This document shows, one piece after another, positions 11,040 to 25,700 of a stretch of 64,000 nt of DNA. How positions within the stretch are numbered: the stretch's first letter is position 1; the number at the start of each line of letters is the position of its first letter. The notes beneath the pieces are model-generated. The model made no database searches and was not told where the DNA came from. It was given only the letters and a program-made list of their open reading frames with translations. Source of the DNA: Ceratodon purpureus (lineage: Eukaryota; Streptophyta; Bryopsida; Pseudoditrichales; Ditrichaceae); contig CM026426.1 of NCBI GenBank assembly GCA_014871385.1, positions 57,514,089 through 57,578,088 of the forward strand, given 5' to 3'. Made by a program: the position numbers and the translations under genes.

Positions 11040-13859
11040 CTAAAACCTAACCAGAGTAGAAGTTATAACGTTTCTTTGGATCACTGGAATACGAACTTTT
11101 GAATCGACAGTTCCGGACTTTATCTTTGATTTCCAACTAGTCATAAGAGAATCAGTATCAATCCACTCTGGCGTGTGCTCTTCATCAGCTTCCCATTGCA
11201 GGGATCTTCCAGAATTCCACCCAACATAGCATTCAAGGACATCTTCATTGGAAGAGCACGGTTTCCAGTATTGGACTTTAATACAATTTGGATGATTAAC
11301 AGGGTCATCAAATGGATTTGACATAGCCCTTGCTACCCAAAACGGCCGTGAATCGTCATCAGCAGGCCGTACAATGAGAAAATATCCCTCGTATACATCC
11401 CGAGCCACACGGAACGAAGGATTTGGCCGATCACGATGCTGCCCAATGAATGGCTCGTCTCTAGCAAACGCATCCCGCATCGTCCCATCATCAAGGTATT
11501 CGTCCTCCGGAGCTGCAGAGAACCGAGATCGTGGCCAAAATCCATCCCTTAAAACTGAAGGCAAAATGATATCATCAGAGAGGGCTTGATGCACCCCCTT
11601 CCAATATCGTGATATGCCTTCATTCCTTCTTCGGTACTCGCCCGACAAATCTTCATTTGCCATAGTTTCCCAATGGTTGATGAATCCTCCAATACCCCTA
11701 ATGATTTCCTCTTTATTCTTCATGCTTTGCGCTGGTAAAGCATTTGGAGACCCTGAAGGCAAGCTTGGCCTGCCGTCACTTAACTCAGTCCACAACTTGA
11801 TGCCACCATTCTCTTTTGGAAGCCACTCGCTATCCGTGCAAACAAGTTTATATTGCATCATTGGCCATCCGTTTGCATGCTTATAGAATTTAAATTGCTG
11901 GGCATTGGTATGCCCTTCCAGAGCTTCATCTCCAGAAGCAATATGACCATCTATAAAGCCCTTAAAATCTGGCACTTCCTCGATAAAATGTGGAATAACA
12001 GGCTCAGATTCAGCATCCATGAACGATTTCATAAGCAAAGGTATTGTGGGATAGTCATTTTTCCCAAGCTTCATACTCCATTGCCCAAAGAGGGCATCAA
12101 TATCATCATGAGTATGACCAACTAGCATAAAGTTCACATACACTTCCCGAAAGATACCTCTAGCAACAAGAAGTGAAAAATAACAGAGCATGTATCTGTT
12201 CTTGTTATCCGAGCACGCATTGTCCAGTTGGACATTTAGAATTGGAGGGAGTGGTTTTGGTGTAATCATATTTCTAGGAATAGGGGGAAGAGACGTGGTA
12301 CATATATCGCCTCCACTCAAAACAGCCTCAAAAAGAGGTGCTAGACGACCACCCGGAAACAATTCCCGTGAACATGTTTTTGGTACTGACTCAATATCAC
12401 GTAAAAGTCTGGCAATACTTCCAACGGTGTGGTTGGAGTCACTGGGAAAAACATCAAGTCCATAATGCGCGTAGCGTTGATCTCCGTGTCCATGAGCTAT
12501 CATGCCCGTGACTTGCAATGGCAACTTGAAATAGGACTCTGTTGCCTTGTTCTTGTGCGAGTATGCAGGCGAAGCTGTCTTCGAGTGGTCCATTTTATCG
12601 TGAATCACGGTTACAACATTGTCAGGCTCAGTTAGAGAACTATATCGATTCGCGTAGTATAACTCCCGATGCGCCCGTTGAGCGGCAAGGTGCTCGGTAA
12701 GCTTCATCTTCCACAGATCTTCTGCTCTAGAACCTTTCGTGCTAGCAGCTCTCAAGGATTTCAATCTGTCACACGTGCCGCACCGAGCAAAATTATCTCT
12801 AGGTTTCTTCACAGAGAACTCTGGAAATGAACGCCTCCTAATATTGCTGATCCCAGAGACTAACACTTTCTTCAAACCCAGCTGCCCGTTCACTATATTG
12901 ACTTGAGATAATGAATCCTTCCATTTCCAGGATGGAGGTAACGCCATCGATACTACCTTCTCACCGTTTTCCTGGGTCTTCGATCTATGAGGCATCTGAT
13001 CTGCAATACTATCCAGCATGCAACCCAATGTTGCTTTCGCTTGAATGGTGTACGTACGTGGCTTCTTACTGCCCAAATTCCCATGATGATCTGCTCTAAC
13101 ACCTTGATCAGCCAGGCCTTGGTGACGGAAGAAGCTAGTCCGTGATACTCCTAGAATTTTGTACCATGCAACAGGACATACTTCAAGTCCTTCTAATGTG
13201 ACGACTCGATTTCCAGCTGCGTCAACGTGCATTTGCCGATGCTCATCTAGCTGGGTATGTTTTTTAAAATAAACAGTCCCATCTCTCCAGAACTGATTTC
13301 TGAGAACTTCAATTTTTTCACGGGGATAAAATTGAACACAATTTATCCTACAACAGTTCTCGCTAGAAACTGCGGAAATAGACCTTGAAGATAATTTTTC
13401 TTCTGCTTTAGGCGTACTCGCAGGGAGGCGCGGTACTCTTGAACTCTCATATGGTCGCACTCCCACGCGCTTCCTCCCCCTCGACAAAGCTATGGCAGCA
13501 TTATATTTTGCGACTTCGTCGTGGTCATACAATGACGCTCCATTCACGAATACGTTTCTTATATGCCATGCTCGGAGTGAAAACATCCATTCGGACGGAA
13601 CGTCATCTTCACATAGGGACTCTGCGATCTGCACGGCCACTCGATCATCACGAAGAGCTGTTCCATCACTTCCAATCACAAGGTCGGAGTCGACGCTGTG
13701 ACAGATGCCCTTTGCAACAATGGAGCCATACTCGTTCACAAGAGTAACACACTTAGTAATCCAAGATGATCTAGACATACCATCGCAATGAACCACGTCG
13801 TCTGGCAGAGTAGGCTCCTGAGGAAACAGAAGATCTTCCACTTCAGAGAAGTTCTCCAT
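11040..13859 (-). CDS. Intact transposase-like protein, GHTH-DID (DUF7869-like) type
   Basis: A single uninterrupted 939-codon frame starts at ATG (13857-13859) and ends at TAG. An N-terminal segment (about residues 30-90; KCVTLVNEYGSIVAKGI, then DDRVAVQIAE) resembles the DUF8039 domain of plant En/Spm-type proteins. The central part carries the RNase-H-like signature of the DUF7869 family: IHDKMDHSK (about residue 420), QLDNACSDNKNRY (about 545) and VGHTHDDIDALFG (about 581), supplying the acidic residues expected of a DDE-type site. A CxxC pair (RCGTCDRLKS, about 360) may bind zinc. The C-terminus (about 810-880) contains YEGYFLIVRP and PFWVARAM, a BAH/chromo-like reader fold by appearance. 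By position it is the element's transposase. It is flanked on both sides by palindrome arrays that could be its binding sites. Assignment is by motif only. Confidence 0.75.
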   Translation of the reverse strand: MENFSEVEDLLFPQEPTLPDDVVHCDGMSRSSWITKCVTLVNEYGSIVAKGICHSVDSDLVIGSDGTALRDDRVAVQIAESLCEDDVPSEWMFSLRAWHIRNVFVNGASLYDHDEVAKYNAAIALSRGRKRVGVRPYESSRVPRLPASTPKAEEKLSSRSISAVSSENCCRINCVQFYPREKIEVLRNQFWRDGTVYFKKHTQLDEHRQMHVDAAGNRVVTLEGLEVCPVAWYKILGVSRTSFFRHQGLADQGVRADHHGNLGSKKPRTYTIQAKATLGCMLDSIADQMPHRSKTQENGEKVVSMALPPSWKWKDSLSQVNIVNGQLGLKKVLVSGISNIRRRSFPEFSVKKPRDNFARCGTCDRLKSLRAASTKGSRAEDLWKMKLTEHLAAQRAHRELYYANRYSSLTEPDNVVTVIHDKMDHSKTASPAYSHKNKATESYFKLPLQVTGMIAHGHGDQRYAHYGLDVFPSDSNHTVGSIARLLRDIESVPKTCSRELFPGGRLAPLFEAVLSGGDICTTSLPPIPRNMITPKPLPPILNVQLDNACSDNKNRYMLCYFSLLVARGIFREVYVNFMLVGHTHDDIDALFGQWSMKLGKNDYPTIPLLMKSFMDAESEPVIPHFIEEVPDFKGFIDGHIASGDEALEGHTNAQQFKFYKHANGWPMMQYKLVCTDSEWLPKENGGIKLWTELSDGRPSLPSGSPNALPAQSMKNKEEIIRGIGGFINHWETMANEDLSGEYRRRNEGISRYWKGVHQALSDDIILPSVLRDGFWPRSRFSAAPEDEYLDDGTMRDAFARDEPFIGQHRDRPNPSFRVARDVYEGYFLIVRPADDDSRPFWVARAMSNPFDDPVNHPNCIKVQYWKPCSSNEDVLECYVGWNSGRSLQWEADEEHTPEWIDTDSLMTSWKSKIKSGTVDSKVRIPVIQRNVITSTLVRF

Positions 13860-14023
13860 ATTGTTGTCGTCAAATCACTTTGAGAGCTGGACCAAAACAG
13901 AAAATTAACATTACATATAATAAGAGAATTTAGTGATAACAAAAATCTTCAGAATTAAAGAAAATAAACAATACCAATTTCTATGACAGTGAGAAACCAT
14001 TTTAGGTCACAATCAGCTAAGTA

Positions 14024-14990
14024 GAATAAGTTCCATTGGGCTTAACTGAGTTAGCTCATTATGAGCTAAATAGGTTTAGCTCAGAATGTGCGTGTTTGGT
14101 TACTCTCATAGTGACCTCTACCATTTCAAAGATATGGAGCATAATCTTCTACGACGCAAGGAGCCATACAGGTTTGAGTAACGGTGACCGTGACCACATT
14201 ATCTTAACTTGCACTATTTCAGGAGAGTCAAACAGAAAATGATAATTACATTTTAAGCTCTCAATGAACTAACCAGTTTAGCTATTTGTGAGCTAAACCA
14301 TTTTAGCTCAATGTGAGCTAAACCAATTTAGCTCATAGTGAGCTAAACTAATTTAGCTCACTATGAGCTAAACCAATTTAACTCAATGTAAGCTAAACCA
14401 ATCTAGCTCTTTGTGAGCTAAATAAATTTCACTCATTGTAAGCTAAACCAATTTAGCTCATTGTGAGCTAAACTATTTTAGCTCAATGTGAGCTAAACCA
14501 ATTTAGCTCAATGTGAGCTAAACCAATTTAGCTCAATGTGAGCTAAACCAATTTAGCTCATTGTGAGCTAAACTAATTTAGCTCACTATGAGCTAAACCA
14601 ATTTAACTCATTGTAAGCTAAACCAATCTAGCTCTTTCTGAGCTAAATAAATTTAACTCATTGTAAGCTAAACCAATTTAGCTCATTGTGAGATACACCA
14701 ATTTAGCTCAATGTGAGCTAAACCAATTTAGCTCAATGTGAGCTTTACCAATTTAGCTCATGTCATTGAGCTAAACCGTTTTAGCTCATTGTGAGCTAAA
14801 CCAATTTTGCGTATTGTGTGTTAAAACAATTTAAATTATTGTGAGGTAAAATCTACTTAGCTCATTGTGAGCTAAACTGATTTAGGTCGATCTGAGCTTA
14901 ACCTATTGATCACGTTCTGGACTATACCATTATTGCTAATTGTGAGACCAATTTAGCTCACTGTGAGCTAAATTCGATAAATCGACCTAA
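14024..14990. repeat. Tandem array of about 24-bp palindromic units
   Basis: About 35 head-to-tail copies of a unit reading TTTAGCTCA-NTG-TGAGCTAAACCAA. Each unit contains a near-perfect inverted repeat of TTAGCTCA. The array lies immediately 5' of the transposase-like gene, so with the 125-bp array it brackets that gene. It may act as a binding platform, a promoter region or both. Variants with single substitutions are interspersed, which suggests repeated slippage expansion. Confidence 0.9.
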
Positions 14991-15980
14991 TATAAGTTCC
15001 GTAATTAGTGGACCGGAAAATTAGGAGGAATTGCAAGGGCACTCTCCGATTATCCTCGTCCCAGCATCTGGGCCTACGAGACATCCCACGCAACTGCCAA
15101 AACAGAAAATATTCTAAAGGGTTTGCCCAATCCAAATAGGCGCAAAATGAACACGACAATGTTCATAATCACGCTAATGTAACAAATCAAGAATTCATAT
15201 AAGAGCAATCATGACAAATACTCACCAGACAATTTGTTGTCGATTCTTTCAAAGTACTTGCTTTATCTCACTGACTCCACGCACAGCTTCACAGTATACG
15301 GTACGTAGAGGTTTCTTCCAGCTTAGAATGCAAACTCAAAAGCATCAAAAATTCAGTAGGGAACTAAGAATCCACCGACGCTGCATACCTCTATCAAAGA
15401 CATAAGAAGGTGAAACCCTAAAATCTCTAAGCAGCGCAATACACCTACACTCTCTGAAGGAACTAGAAAAAAAGACCTGATAATGAAGACTCAAGTTCTT
15501 ATATCCTGATTCGAAAGGATCCTAAAACGGCTCTCAAAATTGAGCGGGAAATCATCCACCACCAGTCTCGGCGGGAAATAGAACACTTTACAACAACATT
15601 TGCTATAGACCATTCAGGAGATGGAATGATAAGAATGCTAGTCGTATTTTTCATCTCAGCTAATAGAAAGTTGACACGAGTTTCGGTGGCTGCGGCATGG
15701 GCATGAACATAGCAATAACTATGTCAACGAATACGGCTGTTTTTGGAAAGAGTTAGATATGAGCAGTGAAAGAATAGTGGTTCATAGTTGTTCTCCTCGC
15801 TTTTCCACTTAAATCCAGCACCTCCTCAGAATCCAATTTCGACTTTCATGAAGGAACGACAAAAGAAGGAAATGCTTTGACAATGTGTATCAGGCGGGAA
15901 TTACTGGATCAAATACATTTGGCGGGAAGAACAATATTCTTTGTTTTGATTTATTTGTATATACTTTAATAAAATTCAAA
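14991..15980. other. Upstream region of the transposase-like gene
   Basis: This is ordinary-composition DNA without a supported frame. Motifs such as GGCGGGAA recur (near 15548, 15568, 15892 and 15930), which could be E2F-like promoter sites (TTTGGCGGGAA near 15928). If the transposase gene has a 5' untranslated exon, it would lie here. Confidence 0.3.
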
Positions 15981-16018
15981 AAAAAAAACTAATGAAACAT
16001 AAAAATCTTTTTGAATAA

Positions 16019-16019
16019 C

Positions 16020-16085
<66 letters not shown>
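16019..16085. repeat. (TA)n microsatellite
   Basis: An uninterrupted run of TA dinucleotides for about 65 bp. Confidence 0.95.
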
Positions 16086-16089
<4 letters not shown>

Positions 16090-16997
16090 TTATATAAACA
16101 CAGCACATTTACGTAAGTAGAAATATTACGCTTAATAGTGTCAGATATATTACATAATCATACATGTATAATACAAGCATATAACAACGTATGATAGGTG
16201 TATATATGTATATACATTCAATACATGTTTAGAAATATCGGTAAAATTTTGAATAAGAAATAAAGGTGCTAATCATAATCATATTAATCCTCTTCATTTG
16301 GTATTAAGTTTGAAAAATTAACTTACGTACATTACTTTTTAACTGAACTTGGCTTCGTATGCTAATTTATTGAATCTTGCATTCTAAAATGTACCTTACC
16401 AAAATAAATAAATCGCAATATTTGTTCAAAAACAAATTAACAATTTATTTAAATGAAGTAAATACAAACATTGGAATGATATGTTTATATATACATACAA
16501 TACGTAATTTGTTTTTACAAGTATTACGTTTATATATGCATATATATCAAGTATATAAACTACTGTAATATGTACTTCAATATACATATAATACATATAT
16601 AAATAAATATGAATACATATGCATATAAATAAATATGAACATATATACATATAAATAAATGTTTAAAATAATATTTAATTTTTATTTTAGAGCTAAGACT
16701 TACATATTAAATTTGCAATAGCAACATTTGTAGTTACTCAAAATAATGTCCTTAAGTTTAAAAAGAAAAAAATCAAACAACATTTCATGTATTGTCTACT
16801 ACAACTACACTTGGTAAACTATTTTTAAAAATGCTATCATAAATAAATACATTTTAGGTAACATACACCTAGATTACAACATTATTAAAAAATTAGAGGA
16901 AAGAGCTAAGTATTCTAAAGAAAATATGATGAATACATGTAACTAAAACATGTATATTACATCTCGATTTATTCAAGTATTTAATGTACTTACAAAG

Positions 16998-16999
<2 letters not shown>
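16086..16999. other. AT-rich spacer
   Basis: Low-complexity TA/ATA-rich DNA. Its frames are Tyr/Ile repeats of no coding value. Confidence 0.7.

Positions 17000-17088
<89 letters not shown>
17000..17088. repeat. (TA)n microsatellite
   Basis: A run of about 88 bp of TA dinucleotides. Confidence 0.95.
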
Positions 17089-17092
<4 letters not shown>

Positions 17093-17829
17093 CAAGTACC
17101 TAAATAGAACATATATGCATCTAAATAATATCTGTATGTCTGTGTCTAATACAAACTTAAAAATACATCTAAAATACAAATAGGCAAAATGGGAAATAAG
17201 TTCAAATAAGCATACACTACTAGCAGTAAATCCAATAACCATATATATGTAAATATACATTAGTATATGTAATGAATTGTACATATGATATTCTAAGCGT
17301 ATTATTTTTTAAGATATCGTTGTATATTTAAATATTGAAATATATATATATATATATCCTACAAATCTATATGTTCTCTAAAAAAACTTTATATATAAAT
17401 ATTAAAGACATATGTACCTATAATATGTATATCTATTTGCTTAATAAACATGTTTATTTTCATAAATATAAATATATATATATATATATATATTATATAT
17501 ACAAAGACATATATAAATGTACATATATATGCATGTGTATACGTGTGTGTTCAAACAACCTCATGTATAAGCAAAAACGTATATGTGTATATAATATATA
17601 TAATGTATATTATACAGGCTATATCCATCATTCACTATAATATATAATTTCAAATTTTTATATTTTTATATATATATATATATATTACCTATGTGGTCAT
17701 ACTCAATATCCATATTTTCAAGTTTCTCTATTAGTATATATATTTATATATATACTGATGTATATGTGTGCATATAATGTATATTTATACATATAATACC
17801 TACATGTTCATACTCATATTACATATTTT

Positions 17830-18990
<1,161 letters not shown>

Positions 18991-19371
18991 TGAATATAAG
19001 CATATTGTATTTAGGAGTTTAAAGATACGGACGTCAAAATGTTTATATATACATATTTTAAAATGTACGTATTATATATTGTATACGTATATACCATATA
19101 TTTATGTATATGGTTATATAAAGTATGATATGGATTGAAGTTATATGTTGTTAACGAGCATATATTCCTTGGAACATGAAGGAACATAAGAGATACTTTT
19201 GATCATGGGTACTTCACTAAAAACCACAGAATACATATTATTCGTAAATGTGTATATTTATTTCTCTACATTTATATTATATCTATATTTGAAAAAAAAA
19301 TTATATAATTATGTCAAATCAATCTAAATTTATTTTGCAATTTAGGAAAGTATGCTAATTAAGAATAAAAT

Positions 19372-19372
<1 letters not shown>

Positions 19373-19447
<75 letters not shown>
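19373..19447. repeat. (TA)n microsatellite
   Basis: About 75 bp of TA dinucleotides. The DNA from 19448 to about 19970 is AT-rich and shows nothing else. Confidence 0.95.
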
Positions 19448-19449
<2 letters not shown>

Positions 19450-19974
19450 TTATATTGCAGTATATATATATGTATCTATATATTTACATGTATAATTGTT
19501 CTTATCCACAATTCCATAAATACTTAGACATTTATATATATTAGCATATATAAATATATATATATATAAATAATTTTATCGATAATTATATAATTATATA
19601 AATACTTATACATAAATATGAGTATAAATACCTATACGTAAGTAGGGAATGAAAAGGCATCCTATGATAGTTTTATTTCTTCAATTTTGTACCCGTAGAT
19701 GATTTTTTTTTTAACGTATTCTAGTGTATTCATATCGCTTACGGATTTCATGGTACGTTCAATAAATTTTTTTAAGTTTATGGCAAGGCAAATACTATAA
19801 AGTAGTTATAAAATGAATTCATACTACAAAAAACCCTTCAATTTGTAGACTTTGTAAACAAATTTAATGTTTAAGGAATGCCTCGAAAGAATGACAATAA
19901 AAAGAAAAGGATAGAGGAGAAAAAGGTTTGTATATTTGTATAACTAATTTTTGGTCACAAAAGAAGAAGTTTTG

Positions 19975-20562
19975 GTTACTGCTGTAGATATTGCTTTCCC
20001 GGAAATATAAATTTTGAATGCATTAAATTCTTTCCATACGTGGCACCACCCCTATGGCTGGACTCGCTGCCCGCAGCCGCCATTTTGTTTTTTCCCACTG
20101 CCCTGCCCGACGTGTCGTGAACAGTCCACGACGTTGTTTCTTTTTTTTTACTCTCTCCGTGTATGTCGCCGACTCCCGAGACTGCCTCGCTCCTCCTTCC
20201 TGCATCGGATTTCCAAGACTGCTTCGTACTGTCTCTCTCCACGTGAAGCTCAAGGTTGTTGTTCTGTCTGCGAAGTTGGAGGTGTGAAGATGTAGGGTTT
20301 TCAGCGAACAACATTGTGTTTTTAGGTTGGGTTTTAAGCAGTCTTGTTCTTCATTTGGGTTGGTGCTCATGGGTTTGTGGAGGCGAGCATGGAGATGGAA
20401 TTGTCGATAGTTTATCTAGGGAGGTTTTAGCTATTCTAGAAACCCTAGGTCAACATTATCTTTGGCGCCGGAGTAACCTCCGTTGAGGCTGTGGTTTGTG
20501 TTCATGCATCGACTGGTTTCGATAGAAATCGGAGAGTTTATGTGAGCGGCGCTGCATTTGAA
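19975..20562 (+). promoter_or_regulatory. Probable promoter / first exon of the ParB-methyltransferase gene
   Basis: The base composition changes abruptly from the TA-rich block to a much more GC-rich stretch. A donor-like site (GAAG|GTACGT) ends it near 20562. Open frames exist on both strands but none has a motif, so I read this as promoter plus 5' untranslated exon. The transcription start cannot be placed from the sequence. Confidence 0.35.
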
Positions 20563-20900
20563 GGTACGTTGTAGGGTGTAAATTGTCTTGTTTTCTGCTC
20601 CGAAGTACGTCCTCTTGTGCTATTATTGTTACTGCTTTATACTATCCAATTTCTAGGTATTCTTGTTGCTCCTTTGTTTCTTTTGTTGCTCCAAAGTAAC
20701 GTTTGATAGTCAGTGAAGTTGTTTCTGTAGTTCCGAAGTTCTGTAGAGTATGATACTGAGTTTCTCTATGTGGAAGAAATGATTCCTTTTGTTTAAGGTT
20801 TGAGAGTCGCTATGTTTCCATTTTCGCGTCGTTGTTTGTGTTCTACGACGACCTAAACTGTCCCATTAATATATTCGGTCTCTTTCGTGTTTTGTGCAGA

Positions 20901-22520
20901 TCTGTTTTCTTCATCGTGTAGCCACAAGTTGCGTGAAACCGTACTAGGCAGCCTTTTGACATACGAGGTAAGAGTGACCTTGCTTGAATTCTGTCATCGT
21001 CATTGTGATGCACACAATTTGCTAGTTCTGTCTAAGTTTTACAGAACTTTACTGAATCTGATTTGTTAGTTTGATTGAATATAGATCTAGTAAACCTTTG
21101 AATTAGATGATATTGAAATGGTAATGTATATGTGTTAGGGTATTGGTATAGGAGTGCCGAAGCGTAAACTTTTGGAAGGGAGGAACATAGCTTATTTCAA
21201 CTCCGCACCCAAAATTACTGTTTTTGCAGTACTGGACCCTGGTACGCACATTTTCTTTTGTCTAAACAGATGTTGTTGTTAAATATTCTCTCTTCTAAGT
21301 GTTCCTCTAGGTCTCCGAAGGGAGTTCATGATGTGTTCTATATGTTTCATGTTTTAACATTGTACTACTTACCAGTATTAGATATGTCTATGTTGTAGAT
21401 TCAGGAGCGATCGCTTATAGTTTTCTGAGAGTGCACATAATTTTTATCCAGATTTGTAGGGAGTTTCAATTATCAGGATGTTTTGCATCTAATAATTTCA
21501 TATGTAGAGCTTCTTATCTGTACAGTTGAATCCATAGTTCCCCAAAGCAGAATGCAACCGAGTTCAAATTCTATCCAACTGTTGTATCAGTTTTGTCGTT
21601 TGCAGTTTATGGTATTTCTACATTTGTGTCTTTGTATCCTCTGTTTTCATTTTCTTTTGCATTTGCCATACTTTGGAACTCACTTTGATATTAACTGGTA
21701 TAGAGAAGTCTATAAATTTACAGGTTCATATGTTTCATATTGATGTGTAAGATATAAAGTACATTTAGCTCACAGTTACAAATTAATATAAATAAAAGTT
21801 TAGCTCACTGTGAGCTAAACTCTAACTAATTAGATGCAAAAAAGCCAGAAAAGCCTTGAGAAGCAATAAGTACAAGAGATATTTAGCTCACAGTGAGCTA
21901 AAGTCGTAAAAATTTTCAATAATGTATCTAGAGGGTTGCAGTATAATCCCGAGGCCAAGTATTATTTTGCTCACTGTGAGCTAAACCTCGATGCGATATA
22001 GCAGAATTTAGCTCATAGTGAGCTAAATGATAGTAGCATTTGAAATTACTTAGTTCAAAAAATAAGAACTTCTTGACAGGTTAACACCTCTTTTGCTCAC
22101 AGTGAGCTAAATTCTGCCAAATCAAATATCAATTTAGCTCACATTCAGCCAATTTGTCTATAAAATTAGTAACATACTACGTTTACTTCAAGCATTTGGA
22201 CAAATTAAGATGTGGTTTGAAGAAAGAGGATCATCATGAAATTAGAATAAGGCTCTAATTTAGCTCATTGTGAGCTAAATACATTAACTTTCAAGACAAC
22301 AATAGCCATCTTTAAGCTGTTACATTATTGTAGATAAAATACAATTTAGCTCACTGTGAGCTAAATTATGTTTCGATTGTAGTCTAATAACCAGGGAACG
22401 TGCTGAAAGTGTCCCGTTGGATTCGAATCTAATTTACCTTTGTTTTCTGGATTCAGGTTCTGATTTTCATCTACAGTCACTCCAAATAATCTTCGAGTAT
22501 CTTGCAGAAGATCCACAAAG
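20901..22520 (+). other. Putative 5' exons of the ParB-methyltransferase gene
   Basis: Three segments have good flanking splice sites. They are about 20901-20967 (GTGCAG| to GAG|GTAAGA), about 21140-21241 (GTTAG| to CCTG|GTACGC) and about 22459-22520 (ATTCAG| to AAAG|GTAAAA). The second and third join in one open frame (GVPKRKLLEGRNIAYF, then SDFHLQSLQIIFEYLAEDP). The phase does not continue cleanly into the ATG exon at 22707, so they may be untranslated, alternative or mutated. Introns between them hold many TTAGCTCAC palindromes. Confidence 0.4.
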
Positions 22521-22706
22521 GTAAAAGGTTTAGCTCACAGTGAACTAAATCAATTAGAATGTCAATGAAGAAATTGTGATATCAATAAGATGATTCTATA
22601 GTGTACTTAGACGATTGTGATCATAGCTTACTAGAAATGTAGAACCATTCCTATTTAGCTCACTGTGAGCTAAATAATTTAACTGAGTTCATTATGTTCA
22701 TTGCAG

Positions 22707-25700
22707 ATGACGAATACACCTAAAGTTCTCATGCCGGACGGATATGATATGAGTCACCTCGAGCCCTTCATCGAGCCATTCATAAATCCGGATCCTGATG
22801 AGCCGTTTTTTGAAGCCTCACTTGAACACTCCTACGGATCGCTTTGGAAGTTCAAAGACCTTGTCGAAGGTTGGTCTATCGCTGTCTCAAGGTACCAGAA
22901 GTTTGTGCAGATACTACACAAGGAGAAGAATTCGCCTCGGTATCTAGATCTATGTGTCGTCGAGAGAGTAAAGGTAATTGAGGAGCATCACGGGAGTTAC
23001 ATTGTCGTGGTTGTTGGGGCCGTTGATATAGAGTCTGAGTGTGACCTTACACACGTCCACTCCCTGGTCATCGAAGTCGGGAAGCAGAAGATAACCTTTG
23101 ACCCAGAGCCATTGATTGAGAGCTTGATAGGAACCTCGGGCGAAACCTTGATGGACGAAATTCAGGAGGTGTCGTAGAAGACTGCTGATGGTGGCCCACT
23201 AAAAGCAGTTGCACTTGGGCGAAGACTGTCACGGGTTTTCCTAACGCTTACCCACTTCATCACAGACTCAGTTGTAGCGAAGGCACCACCCGTGCCGTTA
23301 CAGAGTGCACCTGTTGTCTCTACCCGCGACGACTCTGCTACACCATCTCGGGGAAGTGTTCAACAACGAACTTCCTCAGCAGTTCCCACTCCTGCAAAAT
23401 CCAGGGCTTCAAAGCGCCTGAGAGTAGAAGCAGATGAAGACGGTCCTTCCAAGAAGAAAAAGAAGCAAACAACAAAGGCGGGGAGTTCCGGATCAGTGCT
23501 TACGCAAACAGAGGAGACGAAGAAGACTAAGAAGAAGGATAAGGAAATCCCAGATTACGAGAAGTTTACGGAGATTCAGAAGACCTTCTGGGATGGCTGT
23601 ACCGAGGCCTACGTATTCAATATGAATACAACAATCCCGGTGAATGTGAAGCAGTGCCACATTGCAAAAGATGAATATATCATCAGAAACTTAGAGAGGG
23701 ATATAGTAAAGTCCGTGAAGGAGGAGCTCGTACACATGGGTGACATTAATCAAAGGCAGAAAGTTTGCCTTATGCCAGTGCAAGAGAATATGGAGCTGCT
23801 GCCAGAGAAGCCAACGACATGGGATCAAATCAAGGACGGGAAGTTCATGATAATTAACGGACAACATAGTATTGTTGCATCGCAGGAGCTCCAAATCGAA
23901 GGATGTGGAGAAAAACGAAAGAAAGAACTCGAAACTTGGGATGCATACATTGTGTGGTCGAAGGATCCTCTTATTCTTGTCAGAATATCAGAATTTTACA
24001 ATATGTGTAACCATCTCAACCATGCTCAACCTACGTGGGGGACAAATATCTTAAGCGCCTGTAATGTCTGGATCAGCCAGGGGAGACCAACGAATATAAA
24101 GGATGGTACAAGAAACAATGACGCAGTTTACAATGTAAAGAAATTTCAGGTAATCTACTCACCCATAGAAGGATACAAAAATGTATATGTCGTGAGTTTA
24201 GCTCACAGTGAGCTAAATTCACATCTTCTGTTCTCTCACCGTGAACAAATCCTGACTGTAGTGCATCAATTTCTGCTACATCAAACTCAATAACACTGGA
24301 AATTAAACGTTACTGTCTTAAACATTTTTCTAATATTCTTTATCATTTAGTTTATATTTACCTTACTAATACAGTGTTAGTCCCATTGTTTATGCCGTAT
24401 TTGCAATCTTCGCTTTGATCTATGTGTGCTGAAATCCATAAGTAATAACATCTTTCAACGACCTGTTTTTCTCCAGAAATTTCTCGAGCTTCTGATCAAA
24501 CGGTTTCAGAACATCGACCCCAATAAAGACGGTAAGAGTGTACAAGGGCCAGCGGATGTGAAGAACGAGATGGTGATTATCACCGCAGCCGAGGATCATT
24601 TCATGTTGTGGAGGGAATTTATAACAAAGCATAGCACTGGTGAACTGATTGACCCAGAGACTTGCGAGTGCTTCAATCAGAAGAAGGGGTTTAAGGGTGG
24701 TAAAGCATTCCAGCTTCAGCGTAGCTTCTTTCGCGGGATGGGTTTCATGACAGAAGAAGAAACGAAGGCATTGGTTCGACATCTGTTGAAGCTTACCAAG
24801 AATTGGAAGTTTAGGTACCCTAAAGTTTCTGTGCACAAGACACGTGGTACAGTGTTACCGCATCACTACTCTTCTGGGGATTGGATGGCGAGGAAGAAGC
24901 GTAAAAGGATATGCATCCAAGAGCTTCACGATGTGAAGCCCAGTCTTGGGCTCTGCAATCCTGACTATACAATTAACAAGAAGAAGTGGCACGACTGGAA
25001 AGCCAAGCACGGTGTTTCGAATGCGACTTTTAATATCCTCCTAGATCGGCCTGACAAGGGATTCTACGGATTTCGCGCCGAGAAGAAGGGTATGTTCAAG
25101 AGGGCCCGGAATTTGACGGAGCGGTGGCCAGAAGTTTTCCCATTCTTTTCCAGATTCTTGGAGGTGAAAGGAAACTTTGTGCCTCCAACCGGTCGAATCC
25201 GAACTCGGCTCTTCAACGCTGTGAAGATGGAGTTTGGAGTACAGTGGACCTATGACAGCATCCCTCACCTAAGCCTAGCTTTGTTAGATTTTCGTGGCAC
25301 CCCAAGTTATTCAACGAAGGACGACACGGTGGACAATCCTTTCTTTAAGGCATTCCTGAAGAAGCTAATGGCGGTGAAGGGGCCTTCGATCTCGGACCCG
25401 GAAGTGTGGGTTTGGATTTCTGCTACGCAGAAACGAAATGCTCAAGCGATCGCGTACGCAGAGAAGCACATGAAAGGGTATTCAGTAGTTCCTTCCAGGT
25501 ACATACCTGCTAAGAATGAACGCCTCAACGACCACACCACCCGAAACTCTGGCAAGGACGAACTGTACTTGGTGTTCTTGTTGCGTGCTGGTGGTAAACA
25601 TGACAAGAAAAAGGTGAAGGCGTCTTATACAGCTCCAAATACGAACTACTATACAGTATATGGGCTGTACAAGGAAGCTCATCTACGGCTCAACGCTCGG

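Noticed and set aside
14024-14990. CRISPR-like regular array of short palindromic repeats
   Set aside because: Units are contiguous without unique spacers, the context is eukaryotic, and no cas genes are present. It is a palindromic tandem satellite.
19976-20370. Overlapping frames on both strands in the GC-richer block
   Set aside because: No motifs and no splice support. The block fits a promoter or untranslated exon better.
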